Of a DNA stretch of 7,168 nt, positions 1 through 6,054 are shown one piece after another. The position numbers and the translations under genes are program-made. Under the pieces are notes generated by a model. The model saw nothing but the letters and a program-made list of their open reading frames with translations, ran no database searches and was not told the origin of the DNA. Origin of the DNA: JAVVPL01 sp036655775 (GTDB lineage Bacteria > Bacteroidota > Bacteroidia > Bacteroidales > P3); assembly GCA_036655775.1 (NCBI GenBank), contig JAVVPL010000089.1, positions 1-7,168 on the forward strand, in the 5' to 3' direction. Position 1 is the stretch's first letter, and the number at the start of each line of letters is the position of its first letter.

Positions 1-1236
1 ACCGAAGAATCTATGCAAAAAGCATATCAAGAACTTGTGCACCAAACAGGAAAAGGAAAAGAGTATTTAGGGTGGCTCCATCTTCCTAGCGAAATAGACC
101 CAAAATTACTTGCCGAGATAGAAGCAGATGCCCAACGCATACAAAAGATAGCTAAAATTTTTATAGTAATTGGTATTGGAGGCTCCTATTTAGGTGCACG
201 TGCAGTTATCGAAGCATTACATTCGCAAATGCCTCTACTAGAAAGCCCCCAGAAGGCTCCTTTGGTGCTATATGCAGGACATCAATTAAGTGAAGATTAT
301 TTGGTAGAACTCTTGGCTCTTTTAGATAAACACGACTATGCACTCACAATAATTTCCAAATCAGGCACCACTACTGAACCTGCCGTAGCTTTTCGTATTT
401 TAAAAAATCATTTAGAGCAAAAATATGGAAAAGCACAAGCTCGCGAACGAATTATTGCGATTACAGACAAAGAAAAAGGAGCTTTAAAACAATTAGCCAA
501 TGAAGAAGGCTACAAAACGTATGTAGTACCCGATGAGGTAGGGGGAAGATATTCCGTTTTAACTCCCGTAGGATTATTACCCATTGCCGTGGCTGGTTTT
601 GATATTCGAGCCTTGATAGAAGGAGCAAACACAATGCGTACAGAGCTTTTATCCTCCTCTCAAGCAGAGAAAAATTTAGCGATGCAATATGCTTGTTTAC
701 GAACTATTTTTTACGAAGCAGGCAAAAAGATAGAACTTATGGTCAACTATGAGCCTCGTTTATTTTTCTTTACAGAATGGTGGAAACAACTTTACGGTGA
801 AAGCGAAGGAAAAGAAGGCAAAGGTCTATTTCCTGCAGGCGTAAGTTTCACTTCTGACTTACACTCTATGGGACAATATATTCAAGAGGGTCCCAAGCAC
901 CTATTTGAGACTGTACTTTCTATCAATAGTCCTCACTTGAGCTTAGAAGTTCCTCATGATAAAGCAAATTTAGATGTAATGAATTTTTTAAGTGGACAAC
1001 GCCTCAGCTATATCAATGCCAAAGCACAAGAAGCCACCTGTTTGGCTCATCAAGGCGGAGGAGTCCCTACAATTCGGATTTGCGTACCCTCACTCAACGA
1101 ATTTTACCTTGGGCAATTAATTTATTTTTATGAATTTGCTTGTGGTTTAAGTGCATATCATTTAGGAGTCAACCCTTTTGATCAACCAGGAGTAGAAGCA
1201 TACAAAAAAAATATGTTCCGACTTTTAGGAAAATAA
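1..1236 (+). CDS. pgi: Glucose-6-phosphate isomerase, 5'-truncated by window edge
   Basis: This enzyme interconverts glucose 6-phosphate and fructose 6-phosphate in the cytoplasm (glycolysis/gluconeogenesis). The reading frame is open to base 1, so the ATG at 13 is an internal Met. The short bacterial form is about 445 aa, so roughly 35 residues are missing. Numbering from that Met, the features seen are: GIGGSYLGA (about 54-62) of the first SIS subdomain; the phosphate-binding SKSGTT loop (115-120); PGI signature 1, DEVGGRYSVLTP (174-185); the catalytic-Glu region YGESEGK (261-267); the conserved His in SDLHSMGQ (281-288); and signature 2 ending in FDQPGVEAYK (389-398), with the Lys used in ring opening. 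All key motifs are intact, so it should be active. The TAA at 1234-1236 lies inside the 3' end of the convergent gene on the other strand. No promoter or separate terminator is visible. Confidence 0.97.
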   Translation, partial: TEESMQKAYQELVHQTGKGKEYLGWLHLPSEIDPKLLAEIEADAQRIQKIAKIFIVIGIGGSYLGARAVIEALHSQMPLLESPQKAPLVLYAGHQLSEDYLVELLALLDKHDYALTIISKSGTTTEPAVAFRILKNHLEQKYGKAQARERIIAITDKEKGALKQLANEEGYKTYVVPDEVGGRYSVLTPVGLLPIAVAGFDIRALIEGANTMRTELLSSSQAEKNLAMQYACLRTIFYEAGKKIELMVNYEPRLFFFTEWWKQLYGESEGKEGKGLFPAGVSFTSDLHSMGQYIQEGPKHLFETVLSINSPHLSLEVPHDKANLDVMNFLSGQRLSYINAKAQEATCLAHQGGGVPTIRICVPSLNEFYLGQLIYFYEFACGLSAYHLGVNPFDQPGVEAYKKNMFRLLGK

Positions 1237-1923
1237 AATTCCTCCCCCATCTATCAAAGGATGATTTCCCAACTCTACAATATCTAATTTTTCAACCGAC
1301 AAAAAGTGACGTAGAGCCACTTCATCCACTTTAGATAAAAATGATAAAGAACCCGTAAAGAAGATAGTTTGTTGCCAAACGCCACAACAGCCTCCTATAA
1401 AACCATGTTCAAAGCCCTCCAAACAAATAGGTGAAGGGTTGATATACAATACATGTAAACCTTGCGCTTGTAGGGCTTTTTCTATGGATTTATCGGAACA
1501 TAAAACAGCTTTTTCGTTCACAAATATCGCATTACAACGCGCATAACCTTGTTTGACATGAATACAGTGTCGTTCAGAATCATGAGAGAGTGCATTTTTG
1601 AGTATTGCATCTGTATGCTTAAAATTAGCAATTGCATATTTTTTAGAAACCACTACATTGTAAGCCACCGTTTTAGGATAAGAAGTTCCTATAAATTGAG
1701 AACCAAAACACCAAGCCTGCTGTTCTTTCTCAAAACATTCGAGCATATTTTGAGGAATATTAGGAGCTACAATCCAAGTATCTGGCATCTTACACATAAA
1801 AATATCAGGATGCCCCGCAATGGCACCATACACAATTCCTTCACTTTTAAAACGATAAACATTGCCATACTCAGCCAATTTTTTTGAAATTTCCAAGGGC
1901 AAACGCGCATCAATCCAAATCAT
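1225..1923 (-). CDS. DUF6873-like protein (predicted GME fold), function unknown
   Basis: This is a 232-residue soluble protein with no signal peptide or membrane segment. I recognise the pattern of the DUF6873 family, predicted to have the guanidine-modifying-enzyme (pentein-like) fold. The motifs are HPD at 38-40, KQGYARCN (124-131), CSDKSIEKAL (142-151), the Gly-rich HGFIGGCCGVW (173-183), FTGSL (189-193) and a C-terminal PLIDGGGI (222-229). Repeated strand-plus-Gly/Asp motifs fit a fold of repeated beta-beta-alpha-beta units. Penteins such as DDAH use a catalytic Cys; C130, C179 and C180 are candidates here, but no activity can be assigned. It is the last gene of the clpX cluster. Its ATG lies 6 bp after the radical SAM stop codon, with no Shine-Dalgarno sequence, which is usual in Bacteroidota. 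Its final codons overlap the end of pgi by 12 bp in convergent orientation. Family call from memory of motifs: moderate certainty. Gene reality: high. Confidence 0.8.
   Translation of the reverse strand: MIWIDARLPLEISKKLAEYGNVYRFKSEGIVYGAIAGHPDIFMCKMPDTWIVAPNIPQNMLECFEKEQQAWCFGSQFIGTSYPKTVAYNVVVSKKYAIANFKHTDAILKNALSHDSERHCIHVKQGYARCNAIFVNEKAVLCSDKSIEKALQAQGLHVLYINPSPICLEGFEHGFIGGCCGVWQQTIFFTGSLSFLSKVDEVALRHFLSVEKLDIVELGNHPLIDGGGILFS
1227..1243. other. Small hairpin at the convergent pgi/DUF6873 junction
   Basis: AGGAA (1227-1231) and TTCCT (1239-1243) can form a 5-bp stem with a 7-nt loop that contains the pgi stop codon. It is the only dyad seen at this junction. Neither strand continues with a T tract, so it is not a convincing bidirectional terminator. 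Confidence 0.2.
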
Positions 1924-1929
1924 TGTAGT

Positions 1930-2928
1930 TTATATTAAATTAAATTCCCTATTTTTCAATTGTTCATTTGTGAGAATACGAAATTTAGGACTCTGTAAAG
2001 AAAGTATTTTTTTGTTCAATCCTCCATAGCCAATAGCTGTATTCGACTGACCTGGCGCCACATATAAACTAGAAAAAGATTGTTTAGGGTTCCTTTGAAA
2101 ATAGGCTTTAAAAATATCACCCCAAATTGCAGTTTCGACCAATTCTCTAAAAGAAGGATGAAAAGGACCTGCAAGATAAGCCTTTCCCGACAATAAACCC
2201 TCCGAAGGATGCAATCCGATCCGAATTACTTTGACTCCAGCACTTTCAAATGTCAATAACAAATCTTTACTTTGTTCCACGGCTTGCTCCAAAGGTAGCG
2301 CTTGATAGTCTCCTTGCCTATATGCTTGAGCTAAAGCCGTATTTTCTATCACTAAAGTAGGATAAATACGAGTTTCATCAGCCTTAAATCGAATAATTTC
2401 CTCCGCCGTAAAACGGGCTTTTTCAGGCGTATCACCAGGTAAACCTATCATCATTTGCAAACCCAATCCAAAACCCATCGCCTTAATTTTGGCCGAAGCC
2501 ACTTGCACATCTTCCTTACTATGCCCTCGTTCCGCTAAACGTAAAACCTCTGCATCCAACGATTGGGCTCCTAATTCAATCGTTTTCACATGATATTTTT
2601 TAAGTAATGCCAATACCGTATCATTAATATCATCTGGACGAGTCGACAAACGAATTCCTTGGATTTGCCCCTTTTCTATATAGGGTTGCACTTCTTGTAA
2701 ATAAGCCTCTTGCAAAGGAAGCGCCAAAGCCGTAAAATTACCACCAAAAAAGGCAAATTCAGTATACGCATCCCTGGGGATGCCAGGTAAATATTGTTCA
2801 ATAAGAGGGTGTATAGCCAAAGGAGAGGGAGCTTGTTGTTCTCCCGTAATTTGCATTTGATTACAATAACAACAACGATGTCGACAAGCTAAATGAGGAA
2901 TAAATAGAGGAATTCTAATATTTTTCAT
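1930..2928 (-). CDS. Elp3-like radical SAM protein
   Basis: This is a 332-residue cytoplasmic [4Fe-4S] radical S-adenosylmethionine protein. The cluster-binding motif is C15-x3-C19-x2-C22, embedded in the N-terminal sequence IPHLACRHRCCYCNQ. Further radical SAM barrel motifs follow in order: FFGGNFTAL (60-68, the place of the SAM-contacting GGE motif), IRLSTRPDDI (92-101), TIELGAQSLD (116-125) and LQMMIGLPGDT (157-167). A C-terminal part with RIYPTLVIENTAL (187-199) and GPFHPSFRELVE (254-265) is typical of the stand-alone Elp3/HemN-like group common in Bacteroidota and Clostridia. That group lacks the acetyltransferase domain of true Elp3, as this one does, and its substrate is not known to me. 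Start: the ATG at 2928 puts the Cys motif at the usual distance from the N-terminus. It begins 15 bp after the upstream stop codon, with only a weak GGAAG nearby. Probably co-transcribed with clpX. Confidence 0.9.
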   Translation of the reverse strand: MKNIRIPLFIPHLACRHRCCYCNQMQITGEQQAPSPLAIHPLIEQYLPGIPRDAYTEFAFFGGNFTALALPLQEAYLQEVQPYIEKGQIQGIRLSTRPDDINDTVLALLKKYHVKTIELGAQSLDAEVLRLAERGHSKEDVQVASAKIKAMGFGLGLQMMIGLPGDTPEKARFTAEEIIRFKADETRIYPTLVIENTALAQAYRQGDYQALPLEQAVEQSKDLLLTFESAGVKVIRIGLHPSEGLLSGKAYLAGPFHPSFRELVETAIWGDIFKAYFQRNPKQSFSSLYVAPGQSNTAIGYGGLNKKILSLQSPKFRILTNEQLKNREFNLI

Positions 2929-2943
2929 ACTTCCAAGGTCGAC

Positions 2944-4230
2944 TTAACGCACCACCGTAATAGTACCTCTTTCTTCCAATTTTCTATTGCCCACACTCTC
3001 ACGATAATAATATACATAAACCGCAGGCTGTACCCAATTCCCTTTATACGTACCATCCCAGCCCACATTAAAATCACGACTTTCAAAAATCAATTTACCA
3101 TTACGCGTATAGATAGCAAAATAATAATTTTTATAAGGTTCGTAAATACCAATGGGTTTGATTTCCTTACTAAAACCACCTAATTTAAAGGCATTAGGCA
3201 TCATCACATTAGAACATTCTTTTACATAAATCGTATCGTAAATTCGATTGGCACATCCGCCTACCGAATCAGCCATCAGCAAATCGACATAACAAATCAA
3301 AGTATTTTTAGGACGTAAGTGTAATTCGGAATCAGTGCCCCCATTATACCAACGTACCCGTTCTGCCATGGACGAAAGTACAGTTAAAATCAATTCATCT
3401 CCAAAACAAAGGGTATCTACCGAAGACACAATAGAGCCTTGAGGTAGCGAAACAATCGCCGTATGCGTTTTCTTTTCTCTGCACCCAAACCGATCGGTAG
3501 CTATTACAGAAGTTCTCACCGTATCTTCTTTGATGGTAATATAAGTCATTGTCCCTGTATCCCCCGTACTCCAAAGTATATTACTCGCTTCTTCTATACG
3601 TAACATCACCGACCTATTCGGACAAAAAAAACTGTCCGCGATAATTTCAAATCTCGCACTTTGGTTCACTATTACCCAAACTGAATCTTCCGTATAACAA
3701 TGATTACTATAGCCATTTTCAAGTATAGGATAATCGGATACCTGCACTCTATAAAAAGTATCTCGCAAGGGGCGAACATTAATGTAGGGGGTAGTTCCGT
3801 CGGTATTCCAGGCATAGAAAGCGCCTCCTATCACGCCAATGTGCGCATCATTTCCCTTACAAATTGTATCGTTTATTTTCTCTATCTGTGGAGGGGTAGT
3901 TGCATAGATCTTTACAGTATCCGTTGCTACTAGTACAGCATTATCGTACAAACGCACCCAAATTTCCATAGAATCTTTGGGAGTCACTACAATAGAAGAG
4001 GTCATTTCATTCGTACTCCACTGTATCTGAGGTACTAAAATCGAACCCGCATTTGAATAATCTAAACTTAGATGAACCTTTTCTCCCACACAAACCACAT
4101 TCCAATCATAAAAAATACGTATAGATTTGGGGGCCATACACACACTATCTTTTGCCACTACTTCCGATTTTCCTTCTATGGAAAAACAAAATAACATCAA
4201 AAATATAAGTATGTATTTAAATCTACCCAT
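2944..4230 (-). CDS. Secreted Ig-like repeat protein with gliding-motility-type (CHU_C) C-terminal domain
   Basis: This 428-residue protein is exported by Sec: the N-terminus is MGRFKYILIFLMLFCFSIEG, a basic start followed by a hydrophobic core, with cleavage probably near residue 20-24. The mature part holds about four PKD/Ig-like repeats at roughly 46-109, 122-188, 199-260 and 272-336. Each starts with a Cys motif (VCVGE, TICKG, FFCPN, TLCFG) and has a central Trp in xWSTN/AWNTD/LWSTG/RWYNG. The C-terminus (about 341-428) matches the CHU_C/type B sorting domain of the type IX secretion system: MPNAF, then FAIYTRNGKLIFESRDFNVG, WDGTYKG, PAVYVYYYR and the ending GTITVVR. The usual TPNGDGIND segment after the first Phe is replaced by KLGGFSKEIKP. 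It is likely on the surface or secreted; no catalytic domain is visible, so an adhesive or structural role is only an inference. It starts 6 bp after the clpX stop codon. Confidence 0.9.
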   Translation of the reverse strand: MGRFKYILIFLMLFCFSIEGKSEVVAKDSVCMAPKSIRIFYDWNVVCVGEKVHLSLDYSNAGSILVPQIQWSTNEMTSSIVVTPKDSMEIWVRLYDNAVLVATDTVKIYATTPPQIEKINDTICKGNDAHIGVIGGAFYAWNTDGTTPYINVRPLRDTFYRVQVSDYPILENGYSNHCYTEDSVWVIVNQSARFEIIADSFFCPNRSVMLRIEEASNILWSTGDTGTMTYITIKEDTVRTSVIATDRFGCREKKTHTAIVSLPQGSIVSSVDTLCFGDELILTVLSSMAERVRWYNGGTDSELHLRPKNTLICYVDLLMADSVGGCANRIYDTIYVKECSNVMMPNAFKLGGFSKEIKPIGIYEPYKNYYFAIYTRNGKLIFESRDFNVGWDGTYKGNWVQPAVYVYYYRESVGNRKLEERGTITVVR

Positions 4231-4236
4231 GGTTTA

Positions 4237-5478
4237 TTAAATTGTTTTCAACTTACTTAAAACACTTTTATCCAAGTGTAACTTAGCATATTCGGGGGTT
4301 ATGGTTAGTTTCTTTTTTTTATTCTCCGAAGGAATTGTAAACATTGCATCCATCATAATGGCTTCAATAATAGAACGCAAACCTCTAGCACCTAACTTAA
4401 ATTCCATCGCTTTATCTACTATAAAATCCAAGGCTTCAGTTGTAAATTCCAATTCAACGCCATCCATGGACATCAATTGCTTATATTGACGTACTAAAGC
4501 ATTTTTAGGTTCTGTTAAAATTTGTTTAAGGGCTTTTTTATCTAAAGGTAAAAGCGTAGTAAGCACAGGAAAACGCCCCACCACCTCAGGAATTAAACCA
4601 AAACTTTTTAAATCTTGAGGCGCTACATAATTGATTAAATCCTTTTTCTCTATTCTTTCCCGTTTTTTATCATTCCCATACCCAATCATTTGTGTTTGCA
4701 TACGAGAAGCCACTTTACGTTCGATTCCGTCAAAAGCACCCCCTGCAATAAATAAAATATTACGCGTATCTATCGCAATCATTTTTTGATCAGGATGTTT
4801 TCGTCCGCCTTCTGGAGGCACATTGACCACGGCACCCTCCAATAATTTAAGTAATGCTTGTTGCACCCCTTCGCCCGATACATCTCTCGTAATGGACACA
4901 TTATCTGCTTTGCGTGCAATTTTATCAATTTCATCAATAAATACAATTCCTCTTTGAGCAGCTTCTACATCATAGTGAGCAGCTTGTAATAGCCGCACTA
5001 AAATATTTTCCACATCTTCGCCCACATACCCCGCTTCGGTCAATACCGTTGCATCTGCTATACAAAACGGCACATTCAACATGCGAGCAATGGTCCGTGC
5101 AAGCAAGGTTTTACCTGTACCTGTTTCGCCTACTAAAATAATATTTGATTTATCTAATTCAATATCTTCTGCTCCTTTTTGAGCAAAATGATTCAGTCTT
5201 TTATAATGATTATAGACCGCCACCGCCAAGGTTTTTTTGGCTTCTTCTTGACCTATAATATAGGTATCCAAAAAACTTTTTATGTCTGTGGGTTTTTTAA
5301 GTTCCAAGAGGGCCTGTTTTGTATGATGAGTCATTTTTCCAAATGCCTCATCAAATTGAGTGCTTATATCGGCCGCACAATCTCGACAAATACACGCATC
5401 CAAAGAACAAACCACTATTAAGTTTTCATTTTCTTCTCTTCCACAAAATGAACACTTTACCTTATTTTTTTTCGCCAT
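4237..5478 (-). CDS. clpX: ATP-dependent Clp protease ATP-binding subunit ClpX
   Basis: ClpX is a hexameric AAA+ unfoldase that feeds tagged proteins to the ClpP peptidase in the cytoplasm. The 413-residue length is normal. Seen in order: N-terminal C4 zinc-binding domain (C9, C12, C31, C34); Walker A GETGTGKT (117-124); pore-1 loop GYVGED (150-155); Walker B IVFIDEID (178-185); pore-2 loop RDVSGEGVQQ (198-207); sensor-1 region NILFIAGGAFDGIE (240-253); the ClpP-contact loop as IGY (265-267, IGF in E. coli); VAPQDLKSFGLIPEVVGRFP (285-304), containing the arginine finger region; and sensor 2 GARGLRS (363-369). All ATPase elements are intact. The start at 5478 gives the complete zinc domain; there is no Shine-Dalgarno sequence, only an AT-rich leader. 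A Bacteroidota promoter lies about 55-85 bp upstream. clpP is not next to it: the upstream neighbour is a PAS protein, and downstream the secreted-protein gene follows after 6 bp. Confidence 0.98.
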   Translation of the reverse strand: MAKKNKVKCSFCGREENENLIVVCSLDACICRDCAADISTQFDEAFGKMTHHTKQALLELKKPTDIKSFLDTYIIGQEEAKKTLAVAVYNHYKRLNHFAQKGAEDIELDKSNIILVGETGTGKTLLARTIARMLNVPFCIADATVLTEAGYVGEDVENILVRLLQAAHYDVEAAQRGIVFIDEIDKIARKADNVSITRDVSGEGVQQALLKLLEGAVVNVPPEGGRKHPDQKMIAIDTRNILFIAGGAFDGIERKVASRMQTQMIGYGNDKKRERIEKKDLINYVAPQDLKSFGLIPEVVGRFPVLTTLLPLDKKALKQILTEPKNALVRQYKQLMSMDGVELEFTTEALDFIVDKAMEFKLGARGLRSIIEAIMMDAMFTIPSENKKKKLTITPEYAKLHLDKSVLSKLKTI

Positions 5479-5531
5479 CGTTTTTATTCTAATATGAAAA
5501 GCCCCTTTCTTTCTTAAAAGGCAATAAGTTA

Positions 5532-5566
5532 CAAAATTACAATAAATCTCTTAGACTCGCAACAAA
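5532..5566 (-). promoter_or_regulatory. Predicted promoter of the clpX cluster (Bacteroidota sigma-ABfr type)
   Basis: On the minus strand, TAATTTTG (5539-5532) matches the Bacteroidota -7 consensus TAnnTTTG exactly. A TTG (5562-5560) lies 20 bp upstream, within a TTTTGTTG stretch that fits the -33 element. Transcription would start near 5525, giving a leader of about 45-50 nt before the clpX ATG. The placement in the short gap between the PAS gene and clpX supports a separate start for the clpX unit. Matched by eye; no scoring was done. Confidence 0.6.
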
Positions 5567-5571
5567 AGAGA
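5547..5571 (-). terminator. Possible weak terminator hairpin after the PAS gene
   Basis: The arms TCTCTT (5547-5552) and AAGAGA (5566-5571) can pair over 6 bp around a 13-nt loop. The hairpin starts 7 bp after the PAS stop codon and on the minus strand is followed by the T-rich TTTATT. The stem is short and AT-biased and it overlaps the -33 region of the clpX promoter, so it may be chance or only partly effective; read-through into clpX remains possible. Confidence 0.25.
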
Positions 5572-5578
5572 AAAATAA

Positions 5579-5926
5579 TTAGCTTGGTTTTCGCACATAA
5601 TGGGGCATTTCCATAGGGATTTCCATCGAAAGTTCCATAAATCCTTTATACTCTCCTTGCTCAAACCAAGGCGTTTGATAAATCAGTTTTTTGACTCCAT
5701 TTTTCTCTATGGTATAGGCATTTTTACAAGGTTTTTGCAACATACTTTTGAGTTTAGTACGTGCAGGTTCTGGATGACAATTTAATACATTATCTCCAAC
5801 AAGATGTCCCCCACCCGATTTTTCAAAAGTTTTTTTTGATTTTTCATTCATTTCCAAAATTTCACCTTCTTTACTACATATAGTAACGGCAAGATCTAGC
5901 TCTTTGAAATATTTATCCATAATCAT
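5579..5926 (-). CDS. Small stand-alone PAS-domain protein
   Basis: This is a 115-residue (113 if the Met at 5920 is used) soluble protein made of a single PAS domain and nothing else. The PAS features seen are LDLAVTICSKEGEILEMNEKS split around 10-30 (beta strands and the typical N-E-K-S-x2-TF helix), the loop NCHPEPARTKL (49-59), IEKNGVKKLIYQTPW (73-87) and GEYKGFMELSMEIP (91-104). Single-domain PAS proteins with this HPEP-type loop are frequent in anaerobic Bacteroidota and Clostridia. They presumably bind a small ligand or cofactor and signal through a partner; H51 and C50 are possible ligands, but this is inference. There is no kinase, GGDEF or DNA-binding part. A -7 element lies only 11 bp upstream of the ATG at 5926, so the transcript would be almost leaderless. 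This makes the second ATG at 5920 a reasonable alternative start. It sits 128 bp after the transporter. Confidence 0.88.
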   Translation of the reverse strand: MIMDKYFKELDLAVTICSKEGEILEMNEKSKKTFEKSGGGHLVGDNVLNCHPEPARTKLKSMLQKPCKNAYTIEKNGVKKLIYQTPWFEQGEYKGFMELSMEIPMEMPHYVRKPS

Positions 5927-5937
5927 ATAATTTTCGA

Positions 5938-5945
5938 CAAAAATA
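5938..5945 (-). promoter_or_regulatory. Predicted -7 promoter element of the PAS gene
   Basis: TATTTTTG on the minus strand matches TAnnTTTG exactly. The expected start would be near 5930-5932, only about 5 nt before the ATG at 5926 or 11 nt before the one at 5920. No clear -33 TTTG is at the proper spacing; the nearest is a TGTG about 17 bp upstream. The weak -33 suggests either a low-activity promoter or one that needs an activator. Confidence 0.4.
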
Positions 5946-5975
5946 CTATTTATTTATCGAATCACATCCTTAAAC

Positions 5976-6000
5976 ACAAAAAATTTTATGTATATTTTGT
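5976..6000. promoter_or_regulatory. Inverted repeat ACAAAA-N13-TTTTGT upstream of the PAS promoter
   Basis: A perfect 6-bp inverted repeat with a 13-bp spacer lies about 30 bp upstream of the PAS -7 element, just beyond the expected -33 position. This is where an activator dimer could bind. In AT-rich DNA such a repeat can occur by chance and I know no regulator with this exact site, so this is only a candidate operator. Confidence 0.25.
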
Positions 6001-6030
6001 TTACTTAGAGGAAATCCCCCTTTTAAAACA
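5998..6030. other. Intergenic stem-loop between transporter and PAS gene
   Basis: Two nested pairings are visible: outer TGTTT (5998-6002) with AAACA (6026-6030), and inner AGAGG (6007-6011) with CCCCT (6017-6021), one G-T pair if read as minus-strand RNA. They are separated by a symmetrical 4x4 internal loop and closed by a 5-nt loop. It follows the transporter stop codon by about 25 bp, where a transcript end is expected. There is no T tract after it on the minus strand, so it is not a standard intrinsic terminator; it could stabilise a 3' end. Confidence 0.25.
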
Positions 6031-6054
6031 AAATGCTCCAAACGCTTTCTAAAT

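Noticed and set aside
13..15. ATG as start of pgi
   Set aside because: The frame is open upstream to base 1, and the protein would lack about 35 residues compared with the family, so this is an internal Met.
1549..1887. 112-codon plus-strand reading frame
   Set aside because: It lies wholly antisense within the DUF6873-like gene, has low-complexity composition and no recognisable motif.
3700..3933. 77-codon plus-strand reading frame
   Set aside because: Antisense to the secreted-protein gene; no motif or own promoter.
4178..4195. Lipoprotein signal at Cys15 of the secreted protein
   Set aside because: The residues before the Cys are MLF, lacking the small residue required at -1 of a lipobox; a plain Sec signal peptide fits better.
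5179..5421. 80-codon plus-strand reading frame, and a similar 62-codon one at 4301-4489
   Set aside because: Both are antisense inside clpX, whose frame is fully explained by conserved motifs.
5600..5785. 61-codon plus-strand reading frame
   Set aside because: Antisense to the PAS gene; no support as a gene.
5954..5972. CRP-like site (TGTGA half site) near the PAS promoter
   Set aside because: Only one half is present; the other half does not match TCACA at the required spacing.
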